Positions 1 to 4,727 of a DNA stretch of 6,153 nt are shown here, piece by piece. The stretch is from a bacterium (lineage in GTDB: Bacteria; SZUA-79; Acidulodesulfobacterales; Acidulodesulfobacteraceae), in NCBI GenBank assembly GCA_021828445.1, contig JAJZJD010000063.1:1-6153 (forward strand), read 5' to 3'. Below the pieces are notes generated by a model. That model was given only the letters and a program-made list of their open reading frames with translations, was not told the origin of the DNA and ran no database searches. Every line of letters begins with the position of its first letter. The stretch's first letter is position 1. The translations under genes were made by a program, and so were the position numbers.

Positions 1-234
1 GTATTCGACCATTATAGGCTTAATAGAAATTATGTTTCTATTAACCGATCCTATTTCCTCTAAAACCTCGAGCCTTTTAGACAATTCCCTAGAGGAAATA
101 CCTTCTATTTTTTTTTTAATGCGGTTAAATCTTAGGTTTTCGCCGGAAAGCTCTTTAATTATCATTAAAGACCATTTATTAGCAAGTATTTTAAACGCTT
201 CCTGCGCAGGGCAATAAGTTTTATTATTTTCCAT
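1..234 (-). CDS. HxlR-family (DUF24) winged-helix regulator, partial at the left edge
   Basis: This is the N-terminal 78 codons of a DNA-binding regulator; the C-terminus lies outside the window. Seen: a start MENNKTYCPAQEAFKILANK, then WSLMIIKEL, RFNRIKKKIEGIS, SRELSKRLEVLEEIGSV and PIMVEY. The order CPA..A...L..KW, RFN.I...I.GIS, LS.RL..LE..G.V and P..VEY is the HxlR-family winged helix. The conserved cysteine before Pro-Ala (residue 8) is the redox-sensing residue in family members such as YodB and HypR of Bacillus. It is divergent from the DoxX gene, with an inverted repeat between them that is the likely operator, so it probably controls doxX and itself. No SD precedes the ATG, no in-frame ATG lies further upstream, and the predicted promoter would start the transcript only a few bases before the ATG. 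Family call is confident; the signal sensed is unknown. Confidence 0.9.
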   Translation of the reverse strand, partial: MENNKTYCPAQEAFKILANKWSLMIIKELSGENLRFNRIKKKIEGISSRELSKRLEVLEEIGSVNRNIISIKPIMVEY

Positions 235-235
235 G

Positions 236-253
236 ATGCTAATAGAATAGCAT
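236..253. repeat. 6-6-6 inverted repeat over the hxlR -10 region
   Basis: The arms ATGCTA (236-241) and TAGCAT (248-253) are perfectly complementary around a 6-bp centre. The repeat covers the proposed -10 (244-249) and ends just before the hxlR start codon. It could be a second, autoregulatory operator, or chance in A/T-rich DNA. The arms do not resemble those of the larger repeat at 272-297, which argues against the same protein binding both. Confidence 0.3.
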
Positions 254-272
254 TTTAAATATAAAATGTCAA
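244..272 (-). promoter_or_regulatory. Predicted sigma70-type promoter of hxlR
   Basis: On the minus strand a perfect -35 TTGACA (272-267) is followed after 17 bp by TATTCT (249-244, 4 of 6 matches to TATAAT). Transcription would begin near position 237, two or three bases before the ATG at 234. This fits the absence of an SD and suggests a leaderless mRNA. The -35 touches the edge of the inverted repeat at 272-297. Confidence 0.55.
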
Positions 273-297
273 TTAAGTATATTTTATTATACTTAAT
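272..297. promoter_or_regulatory. Candidate HxlR operator: perfect 10-6-10 inverted repeat
   Basis: The arms ATTAAGTATA (272-281) and TATACTTAAT (288-297) are exact reverse complements around TTTTAT. The repeat lies between the two divergent promoters, abutting the hxlR -35 and ending 17 bp before the doxX -35. Dimeric winged-helix regulators of this family bind such dyads next to their own genes. Its centre (284.5) is about 65 bp upstream of the predicted doxX start, a position compatible with activation, and about 47 bp upstream of the hxlR start, where it could affect its own expression. The assignment to this HxlR protein is inferred from position. Confidence 0.6.
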
Positions 298-314
298 AAT
301 AAAAAATTCCCTGA

Positions 315-343
315 TTGACTTTATGTATTTAATAAATTATTAT
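315..343 (+). promoter_or_regulatory. Predicted sigma70-type promoter of the DoxX gene
   Basis: TTGACT (315-320, 5 of 6) is followed after 17 bp by TATTAT (338-343, 5 of 6). Transcription would start near 350, leaving a leader of about 58 nt that contains the G-rich SD at 394-398. This is one of the best promoter matches in the window. Confidence 0.6.
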
Positions 344-407
344 TATTTAAAGAGAATTAAATTATATTAAATTAACTTAATTAAATTTAAAAAGGGGGTT
401 GTTAATT

Positions 408-821
408 ATGAAAAAAGAATCTGTCGGTTTATTCTTTTTAAGGTTTGTTTTATTCTTGAGCTTTTTCTATCATGGAACGGGAATCCTTTTCGACTGGTTT
501 GACGGGCCCGGGGTTAAGGGATTTGCAGGATATATGCATTTACCGCTCATAATAGCCGTTCTTGTGGGAATTGCCGAAACTACGGGCAGCCTTGCAATGA
601 TAAGCGGGGTTTTAACAAGAATAGGTGCGTTAAATATTATGCTCGTAATGCTCGGAGCTATATTTTTACTGCACTTGCCGAACGGTTTCGATATAATGAA
701 AAACGGCTATGAATATGCGTTAACGGAATTTGCAATCGCCTTAAGCATTTTTATAATGGGACCCGGCGAATATACGCTGACCGGTCTGGTAAAAAAGGAT
801 GCGCCTTTTATTTTGCAGTGA
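408..821 (+). CDS. DoxX-family integral membrane protein
   Basis: A 137-residue four-helix membrane protein of the DoxX/DoxD-like family. Hydrophobic segments lie at about residues 7-28, 45-66, 69-89 and 102-119. The first carries the family pattern R......F..HG....F (LRFVLFLSFFYHGTGILF) and the second a Glu in GIAETTG. Related proteins act in the cytoplasmic membrane in thiol, quinone or oxidative stress; the biochemical role is poorly defined. In Bacillus subtilis the DoxX protein CatD is controlled by the HxlR-family repressors YodB and CatR, which makes the divergent HxlR gene here a sensible regulator. The ATG at 408 is preferred over the in-frame TTG at 399 because the GGGGG at 394-398 sits 9 nt before it and would overlap the ribosome footprint on the TTG. 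A strong terminator follows 23 bp after the stop, so this is a single-gene unit. Confidence 0.9.
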   Translation: MKKESVGLFFLRFVLFLSFFYHGTGILFDWFDGPGVKGFAGYMHLPLIIAVLVGIAETTGSLAMISGVLTRIGALNIMLVMLGAIFLLHLPNGFDIMKNGYEYALTEFAIALSIFIMGPGEYTLTGLVKKDAPFILQ

Positions 822-844
822 ATAAAAACGGTAAGGGAAAGACG

Positions 845-889
845 GCGAAAAAGGCATCCTATTTAAAATCGGACGCCTTTTTCGCTTTT
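845..889 (+). terminator. Strong intrinsic terminator after the DoxX gene, possibly bidirectional
   Basis: A 15-bp stem is formed by 845-859 and 871-885 with a single A-C mismatch (856/874), an 11-nt loop and a TTTT tail (886-889). The left arm contains GCGAAAAAGGC and the right arm GCCTTTTTCGC. It lies between the ends of doxX (stop 821) and the minus-strand reductase remnant (stop 895). In the minus direction the A-run of the stem offers only a weak T-tail, so the main role is probably for doxX. Confidence 0.8.
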
Positions 890-894
890 ATAAA

Positions 895-1114
895 TCAAAA
901 TTCATCCGGATTAAACGATTTCCTATAATTTTGCCATTCGACCATCCATTGAGGGTATAATTTTTTCGGCATTGTAACATCTGAAAGTTTTGAAATTTCA
1001 TCATCCGTTAAGCTCACCTTGACCGATATTTCTAAATTTGAATCCGAACGTCATCGTTCCAAGGCAAAGCCTTGAAACCTTAAGTCCGGTATTTCCAAGC
1101 CGCGTATATTGCAT
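895..1114 (-). pseudogene. Aldo/keto reductase remnant with the central part deleted and a frameshift
   Basis: From the ATG at 1114 the frame reads MQYTRLGNTGLKVSRLCLGT followed by MTFGFKF. This is the classic first strand and turn of NADP-dependent aldo/keto reductases. It then runs out of family likeness and stops at 1003-1001, giving 37 aa. In another frame, from about 1041 to the stop at 897-895, the DNA reads LEISVKVSLTDDEISKLSDV and then MPKKLYPQWMVEWQNYR, which matches the C-terminal LT.EE...L..V....YP.WM end of the same family. Intact members are about 310-340 residues, so roughly 240-260 codons, including the catalytic Asp, Tyr, Lys and His, are missing. The junction lies near 1030-1045. 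The SD (GGAGG region at 1121-1128) and an extended -10 remain intact, so the remnant may still be transcribed and its 37-residue piece translated. This looks like a fairly recent deletion. Confidence 0.85.
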
Positions 1115-1145
1115 AATAAAACCTCCCTTATTGTAAATTGTCGTT

Positions 1146-1175
1146 TTGTTAAATTATACCATAATATGTTAGAAT
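1146..1175 (+). promoter_or_regulatory. Candidate promoter of the HKD-protein gene
   Basis: TTGTTA (1146-1151) is followed after 18 bp by TAGAAT (1170-1175, 5 of 6), with TG one base before the -10 (extended -10). It overlaps head-on the minus-strand promoter of the reductase remnant. The leader to the ATG at 1240 would be about 58 nt. Confidence 0.4.
1153..1161 (-). promoter_or_regulatory. Extended -10 promoter of the aldo/keto reductase remnant
   Basis: On the minus strand the sequence is TGGTATAAT, a perfect -10 (1158-1153) with the extended TGn. No convincing -35 lies 16-18 bp upstream. The same ATGGTATAATT stands before the bacterioferritin gene, which supports it as a genuine promoter type in this organism. 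Confidence 0.55.
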
Positions 1176-1239
1176 GACGTTTATATGTATATTCCGTTAC
1201 AGGATTAAAGCCGTAAAATTAATTTAAAGGTAGGTTTTT

Positions 1240-1812
1240 ATGTTGAAATTTATACTGCTTTCAATTTTGTCCGTTTCGTTAAATTTATTCCTTCCTTCTT
1301 TTTCATATGCCCGGACTATGACCTATTTTTCGCCACGGACAAACCTTCAGAATATCGATATTCGCTGGCTTAATAAATCGTTAAAAGCTAAAAAGCTTTA
1401 TATTGCCATGTATTCCTTTACCGATTATAAAATTGCAAAAGAACTTGTTTACCTTGCCCGCAGAGGAGTTAAAATTTATGTTTACAGAGACGATTTGCAG
1501 ATGAAAGATAGAACGGATAGAACTTATATGCTTAAAAACGTTAGGAACATATATATAAAGGCAAAAAAAGACAAAGGATTCTGGAATATTATGCACGAAA
1601 AAATATTTATAATTCCCGGCATCGTTTTTAGGGAAGGCTCCGCAAACTGGTCGCCCTCGGCTGAAGGAGCATCCTGCTATCACGGAAGTTGCGGTTCATC
1701 CGAAAATCAGGATAATAATGCAACATATATAACCGGCGGCAGAGAAATCGATATTGCGCTGCATAATTTCTATCGCATATGGGATAGAAAAGCAAATATC
1801 GATATCAACTAA
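1240..1812 (+). CDS. Secreted single-HKD phospholipase D-like protein with an altered HKD motif
   Basis: A 190-residue protein. Residues 1-24 form a signal peptide ending in SYA, so it is probably exported to the periplasm or beyond. The rest resembles single-domain PLD-superfamily nucleases of the Nuc type (about 155-180 aa, usually dimers): LYIAMYSFTDYKIAKELV (53-70), ARRGVKIYVYRDD (73-85), then MHEKIFIIPG (118-127) and GSANWSPSAE (133-142). His119 and Lys121 of HxKxxxxD are present, but the Asp position (126) is Pro. Ser134 and Asn136 of GSxN are kept. The downstream Glu, E122 in Nuc, appears replaced by Asn near residue 160. An insert with Cys146 and Cys151 (CYHGSC) could form a disulfide. 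A short SD (AGG at 1232-1234) lies 5 nt before the ATG. Possible roles are a nuclease or phosphodiesterase, or an inactive derivative; the fold call is firm, activity is not. Confidence 0.8.
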   Translation: MLKFILLSILSVSLNLFLPSFSYARTMTYFSPRTNLQNIDIRWLNKSLKAKKLYIAMYSFTDYKIAKELVYLARRGVKIYVYRDDLQMKDRTDRTYMLKNVRNIYIKAKKDKGFWNIMHEKIFIIPGIVFREGSANWSPSAEGASCYHGSCGSSENQDNNATYITGGREIDIALHNFYRIWDRKANIDIN

Positions 1813-1817
1813 TCGAC

Positions 1818-1860
1818 ACGGCAAGCCGTTTAAAATTTATCAATTTACCGGTACAAATTG
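1818..1860. terminator. Two weak hairpins between convergent genes
   Basis: ACGGC-AA-GCCGT (1818-1829), followed by TTAAAATTT, could end transcription of the HKD gene. CAATTT (1841-1846) with AAATTG (1855-1860) makes a second, A/T-rich stem around an 8-nt loop. Neither has a good T-run. Together they fill the 59-bp gap between convergent stops, so a terminator role is plausible but poorly supported. Confidence 0.35.
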
Positions 1861-1871
1861 CAAAATCTTGT

Positions 1872-2339
1872 TTATTTTCTGTATGTAGAAAGATAAACAG
1901 GAAGTCCCATCTGCTCTATCTGGTCAAGATATACTTCAAGCCTGTCGATATGTCCCTCTTCATCGTCCAAAATAGATTGAATTAAATCCTTTGTTCCGTT
2001 GTCTTTAATTTCGGCGGCAAACTTTATATCCTCGTTGTAGGCTTTAATTGCGTCTTCTTCCGATTTTCTGTCGTTTTTATGCATTAATTCAACCGTAGAA
2101 CCTATATGTATTTTGTTGTAATTAGAAACCATCGGTATTCCTTCGAGAAACAATATCCTGCCGATTAATTTTTCGGCATGTTTCATTTCGTCTATCGCTC
2201 TTTTTTCCACTTCTTTATGAAGTTCGTCATAACCCCAGTTATCGCACATCTCGGAGTGAACCATATATTGATTGATAGCGGTTAGCTCTTCGGCTAATCT
2301 CAGATTAAGCCTTTTAAGAATTTCTTCGTTACCTTTCAT
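1872..2339 (-). CDS. bfr: Bacterioferritin
   Basis: A 155-residue iron-storage protein that forms 24-subunit cytoplasmic shells, oxidises Fe(II) at a di-iron centre and stores it as a mineral core. All ferroxidase ligands are at the standard family positions: Glu18 (EELTAINQY), Glu51 and His54 (DEMKHAEKL), Glu94, Glu127 and His130 (DDEEGHID). Met52, the residue that binds haem b between paired subunits, is also present, so this is a haem-binding Bfr rather than a plain ferritin or Dps. Length is typical (about 155-160). The ATG is set by GGAGG at 2347-2351, 7 nt upstream. It is a single-gene unit with its own extended -10 promoter, divergent from nfo. I see no clear Fur box. Keeping iron from Fenton chemistry fits with the adjacent repair enzyme, but a functional link is inference. 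Confidence 0.97.
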   Translation of the reverse strand: MKGNEEILKRLNLRLAEELTAINQYMVHSEMCDNWGYDELHKEVEKRAIDEMKHAEKLIGRILFLEGIPMVSNYNKIHIGSTVELMHKNDRKSEEDAIKAYNEDIKFAAEIKDNGTKDLIQSILDDEEGHIDRLEVYLDQIEQMGLPVYLSTYRK

Positions 2340-2376
2340 AAAATTACCTCCAAAGTTTAATTATTTTATTATGTTA

Positions 2377-2385
2377 ATTATACCA
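2377..2385 (-). promoter_or_regulatory. Extended -10 promoter of bfr
   Basis: The minus strand reads TGGTATAAT, a perfect -10 (2382-2377) with TGn. The -35 region is poor. Transcription would start near 2370, giving a leader of about 30 nt that includes the SD. The surrounding ATGGTATAATT is shared with the promoter at 1153-1161. Confidence 0.6.
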
Positions 2386-2434
2386 TATTAAAATGATATG
2401 CGTTGCAGTTTAACGGTAATAAATTAAAATTTAA

Positions 2435-2464
2435 TTGTAATACCTCATTAAATTAATTTATAAT
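2435..2464 (+). promoter_or_regulatory. Predicted promoter of nfo, near-leaderless
   Basis: TTGTAA (2435-2440, 4 of 6) is followed after 18 bp by a perfect TATAAT (2459-2464). The transcript would start about 2471, only some 6 nt before the ATG at 2477. This agrees with the lack of any SD before nfo. Confidence 0.5.
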
Positions 2465-2476
2465 TTAAGTTATATT

Positions 2477-3325
2477 ATGAAAATATTATTAGGCGCACAT
2501 GTTTCTATTGCAGGGGGACTGAAAAATGTCTGCGCGCATGCAAAAAATACGGGGTCCAATGCCGTTCAGATATTTACAAAAAACCAGTTGCAATGGTCGG
2601 CAAAAGAGCTTGATTATAACGAAATATCTTCTTTTAAGAAATGCGTAATCAGTCAAAACTTGACGGTTGCCGTCCACCTTTCATATTTAGTTAATCTCGG
2701 AAGCACGGATGAAACAATAAAAGAAAAATCTATCGGCGGTATTATTGATGAAATTAAAAGATGCGGCCTGCTTGACATAAAATATTTGGTGCTTCATCCC
2801 GGTTCAAATAAATATTTATCCGAAGAGGGAACAATAAAACAAATTGCATTAAATTTGAGCGGCATTATAAAGCAAACGGCGGAGCTTAAAGATGTTATTT
2901 TAATTCTTGAAACTACGGCGGGACAGGGGAATCAAATAGGATATAAGCTGGAACATATCGCAAGGATTATTGAGTTGGCCGGAAACAGTGAAAGGTTTGG
3001 CGTGTGCGTCGATACATGCCACATTTTTGCGGCAGGCTACGATATAAGAACTTTATCCGAATATAATAAATTCATGAAAGATTTTGAAGATATTATCGGT
3101 TTTAATAAGCTAAAGGTCATACATCTTAACGATTCCCTAAAGCCTCTCGGTTCTAAAGTAGATAGGCATGCGCAGGTAGGAAAGGGCTATATCGGCATGG
3201 ATGCCTTCGGATTTATTGTAAACGATAAAAGGCTTAAAGACATACCGTTAATTATCGAAACGCCGGGAAGCGACAGGGAACATAAAATTGATTTAGATAT
3301 TTTAAAGAATATGACAAAAAAATAG
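2477..3325 (+). CDS. nfo: Endonuclease IV (AP endonuclease)
   Basis: A 282-residue TIM-barrel enzyme of base-excision repair. It cuts the DNA backbone 5' of abasic sites and trims blocked 3' ends after oxidative damage. All nine ligands of the three-zinc site are visible and nearly co-numbered with the Escherichia coli enzyme: His67 (AVHLSY), His107 (LVLHPGS), Glu145 (ILETTAGQG), Asp179 and His182 (CVDTCHIFAAGYD), His216 (VIHLNDS), Asp229 and His231 (DRHAQVGKG) and Glu261 (IIETPG). The N-terminus MKILLGAHVSIAGG matches the family start, which fixes the ATG even though no SD is present. Full length, with no sign of damage. Divergent from bfr with a 137-bp shared upstream region, and convergent with the PLDc_N gene 14 bp beyond its stop. 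Confidence 0.98.
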   Translation: MKILLGAHVSIAGGLKNVCAHAKNTGSNAVQIFTKNQLQWSAKELDYNEISSFKKCVISQNLTVAVHLSYLVNLGSTDETIKEKSIGGIIDEIKRCGLLDIKYLVLHPGSNKYLSEEGTIKQIALNLSGIIKQTAELKDVILILETTAGQGNQIGYKLEHIARIIELAGNSERFGVCVDTCHIFAAGYDIRTLSEYNKFMKDFEDIIGFNKLKVIHLNDSLKPLGSKVDRHAQVGKGYIGMDAFGFIVNDKRLKDIPLIIETPGSDREHKIDLDILKNMTKK

Positions 3326-3339
3326 CTTTTTGCCGCCGA

Positions 3340-3591
3340 CTATCGAGGATTATTTTGACTGCCGTCCCCGGCCGGCTTATTAATTTTTTGGTTTTTTCCG
3401 ATAGTGAAATACAGTATCGCCCCTAAAAGAGGTAAAAAAACCACGACTAAAAGCCATACAATCTTATCGGATCCGCCCCTGAAATCGCTTTTAAGAATAT
3501 CGATAAGCGCACTAATCCATAACACTATTGAAGCAATCCAGAATAGAAACATAAACAGCATTCCAAATCCGAACATTCCGAAACCGAACAT
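3340..3591 (-). CDS. PLDc_N-type two-helix membrane protein
   Basis: An 83-residue protein with two hydrophobic helices, about residues 11-31 (MLFMFLFWIASIVLWISALI) and 43-63 (KIVWLLVVVFLPLLGAILYF), and a polar tail (KNQKINKPAGDGSQ). The second helix with FLPLLGAILYFTIGK is the signature of the phospholipase D N-terminal domain (PLDc_N). That domain forms the membrane anchor of cardiolipin synthases but is also common as a stand-alone small protein of unknown function. Here it stands alone, with no HKD domain after it. The N-terminus repeats MFGFG-MFGFG-M, giving three possible starts. The first is preferred because the SD (GGAGG, 3601-3605) lies 9 nt before it. Convergent with nfo. Confidence 0.8.
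   Translation of the reverse strand: MFGFGMFGFGMLFMFLFWIASIVLWISALIDILKSDFRGGSDKIVWLLVVVFLPLLGAILYFTIGKNQKINKPAGDGSQNNPR
3559..3591 (-). repeat. Two-copy 15-bp tandem repeat at the start of the PLDc_N gene
   Basis: Read on the minus strand, ATGTTCGGTTTCGGA is followed by ATGTTCGGATTTGGA, 13 of 15 identical, and then another ATG. It encodes MFGFG twice. This looks like an in-frame duplication of the first five codons, and it leaves alternative starts at residues 6 and 11. Confidence 0.7.
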
Positions 3592-3626
3592 AATAATAGC
3601 CCTCCGTGTACTAACAATAAATATTT

Positions 3627-3666
3627 AAAAAATATTTTATATGTTTCACATGAAACATATAAAATA
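3627..3666 (-). terminator. Long palindrome with T-run downstream of hldD
   Basis: The arms 3633-3648 and 3651-3666 are perfect 16-bp reverse complements around the two bases CA. In the hldD direction (minus strand) the hairpin is followed directly by six T (3632-3627). It begins 33 bp after the hldD stop and lies upstream of the PLDc_N gene. The geometry is that of an intrinsic terminator, although the stem has only a few G-C pairs. The same DNA contains a parS-like core, listed separately. Confidence 0.55.
3642..3657. other. parS-like ParB-binding site
   Basis: The sequence TGTTTCACATGAAACA differs at one position (A for G at 3650) from TGTTTCACGTGAAACA, the chromosomal centromere parS conserved in many bacterial phyla. 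ParB spreads from such sites, loads SMC and directs origin segregation. The left half-site is perfect; the mismatch is in the innermost base of the right half. The site sits in non-coding DNA, as an exact centre of a larger palindrome. The extra 9-bp symmetry on each side is not needed for parS and fits a terminator hairpin instead. No parA, parB or dnaA gene is in the window, so the call rests on the motif alone. Confidence 0.5.
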
Positions 3667-3699
3667 AATAGGTCGTCAATTTAATATAATAAACGGCTT

Positions 3700-4650
3700 T
3701 TATCGCCCCTTATTCAGCCGGTCTAAATATTTCTTAACCCCCTCTTCGATTGACAGGAAAGGTTTCCCGTATCCTATGCCGCGTAAAGCGGCAATATCTG
3801 CCTCGGTAAAACTCTGATATGCGCCTTTAAGGTGATCTGGAAAAGGTATATATTCAATTTCCCCTGAGCCATGCCATTTTATTACGGCGTTCGCGACATC
3901 GTTAAACGACCTTGCTTTTCCTGTTCCAAGGTTAAATATTCCTGATTTACCCGGATTATCTAAAAACCACAAATTAACATCTGCGCAGTCTTCCACATAA
4001 ATAAAATCACGCCTCTGTTCGCCGTTTCCATAACCCGCCGTTCCATCGAAAAGTCTTGCTTTTCCCGTAGCGTTTATCTGGTTGTTAAAATGGAATGCGA
4101 CGCTGGACATTGTGCCTTTATGTTGCTCCCTCGGACCGTAAACGTTAAAATATCTGAATCCCGCAATCTGATATTTAGATTTTTTTATAATACTTCTCAC
4201 ATATTGGTCAAATTGAAACTTAGAATAGGCATACATATTAATAGGGTGTTCACAGGCTCTTTCTTCAACGAACCCTTTTTCCCCGAGTCCGTAAACCGAA
4301 GCCGAAGAAGCGTAAATAAATTGCGCTCCTGTTTCTTCGCACCATTTTAATAACTCCTTGGAATACTCGAAGTTATTTCTCATTATAAATTTTCCGTCCC
4401 ATTCGGTGGTCGAAGAACATGCTCCTTCATGAAATACGGCGGATATGTTCCCAAAATCTAAACCGGATTTAACTTTAGCCAGAAAATCGTCTCTATCCAT
4501 GTAGTCTAAAATATCGAGATCGGAGAGATTATGCATTTTCTTGCCGTTTGTTAAATTATCGACGACAAGAATATTTGTTTCGCCTCTTTTATTAAGCGCC
4601 TCGACGATATTGGACCCTATAAATCCTGCCCCGCCTGTAACTATTATCAT
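3700..4650 (-). CDS. hldD: ADP-L-glycero-D-manno-heptose 6-epimerase
   Basis: A 316-residue short-chain dehydrogenase-type epimerase. With NADP it converts ADP-D-glycero-D-manno-heptose to the L-glycero form, the last step in making the heptose of the LPS inner core. Seen: the nucleotide-binding GGAGFIGSN (6-14) and Asp31 (VVDN); the HldD-specific HEGACSSTTEWDG (74-86); Ser116 (ASSASVY); Tyr140 with Lys144 (YAYSK); FRYFNVYGPRE (165-175) with Lys178, the second catalytic residue in the E. coli enzyme; RRDFIYVED (213-221); and IPFPDHLKG (268-276). These distinguish it from the related GalE and dTDP-glucose dehydratases. Length is close to the usual 310-330. The SD (GAGG, 4659-4662) is 8 nt before the ATG. 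It lies 77 bp downstream of the PfkB-family gene and may be co-transcribed with it. No other heptose genes (gmhA, gmhB, hldE) are in view. Confidence 0.96.
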   Translation of the reverse strand: MIIVTGGAGFIGSNIVEALNKRGETNILVVDNLTNGKKMHNLSDLDILDYMDRDDFLAKVKSGLDFGNISAVFHEGACSSTTEWDGKFIMRNNFEYSKELLKWCEETGAQFIYASSASVYGLGEKGFVEERACEHPINMYAYSKFQFDQYVRSIIKKSKYQIAGFRYFNVYGPREQHKGTMSSVAFHFNNQINATGKARLFDGTAGYGNGEQRRDFIYVEDCADVNLWFLDNPGKSGIFNLGTGKARSFNDVANAVIKWHGSGEIEYIPFPDHLKGAYQSFTEADIAALRGIGYGKPFLSIEEGVKKYLDRLNKGR

Positions 4651-4727
4651 CTATTCATCCTCTTTTATAATATACATAACCCTTTATGTTAATAATTTAA
4701 TTTATAAATTATCACAAATAAACCTCT

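Noticed and set aside
32..217. Plus-strand reading frame of 61 codons at the left end
   Set aside because: It is the antisense shadow of the HxlR-family regulator, whose minus-strand motifs are unmistakable.
1381..1683. Minus-strand reading frame of 100 codons inside the HKD-protein gene
   Set aside because: It lies entirely within a gene with a signal peptide, HKD-type motifs and an SD, and its own translation has no recognisable domain or SD.
3361..3395. G/C-rich hairpin GCCG...CGGC followed by a T-rich stretch, as a terminator for nfo
   Set aside because: The stem is only 4 bp with an 8-nt loop, it lies within the coding end of the PLDc_N gene, and the T-run starts well after the stem.
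1240..3591. The HKD protein and the PLDc_N protein as two parts of a split cardiolipin synthase
   Set aside because: The HKD protein has its own signal peptide and only one altered HKD, whereas the synthase needs two; the genes are on opposite strands and separated by bfr and nfo.
4090..4350. Plus-strand reading frame of 86 codons inside hldD
   Set aside because: It is antisense to a fully conserved hldD and shows no family resemblance.
4651..4727. A separate hldD promoter (TTAACA, 17 bp, TATAAA)
   Set aside because: The predicted start would fall at or after the hldD SD, so the transcript would lack it; co-transcription with the upstream kinase gene is simpler.
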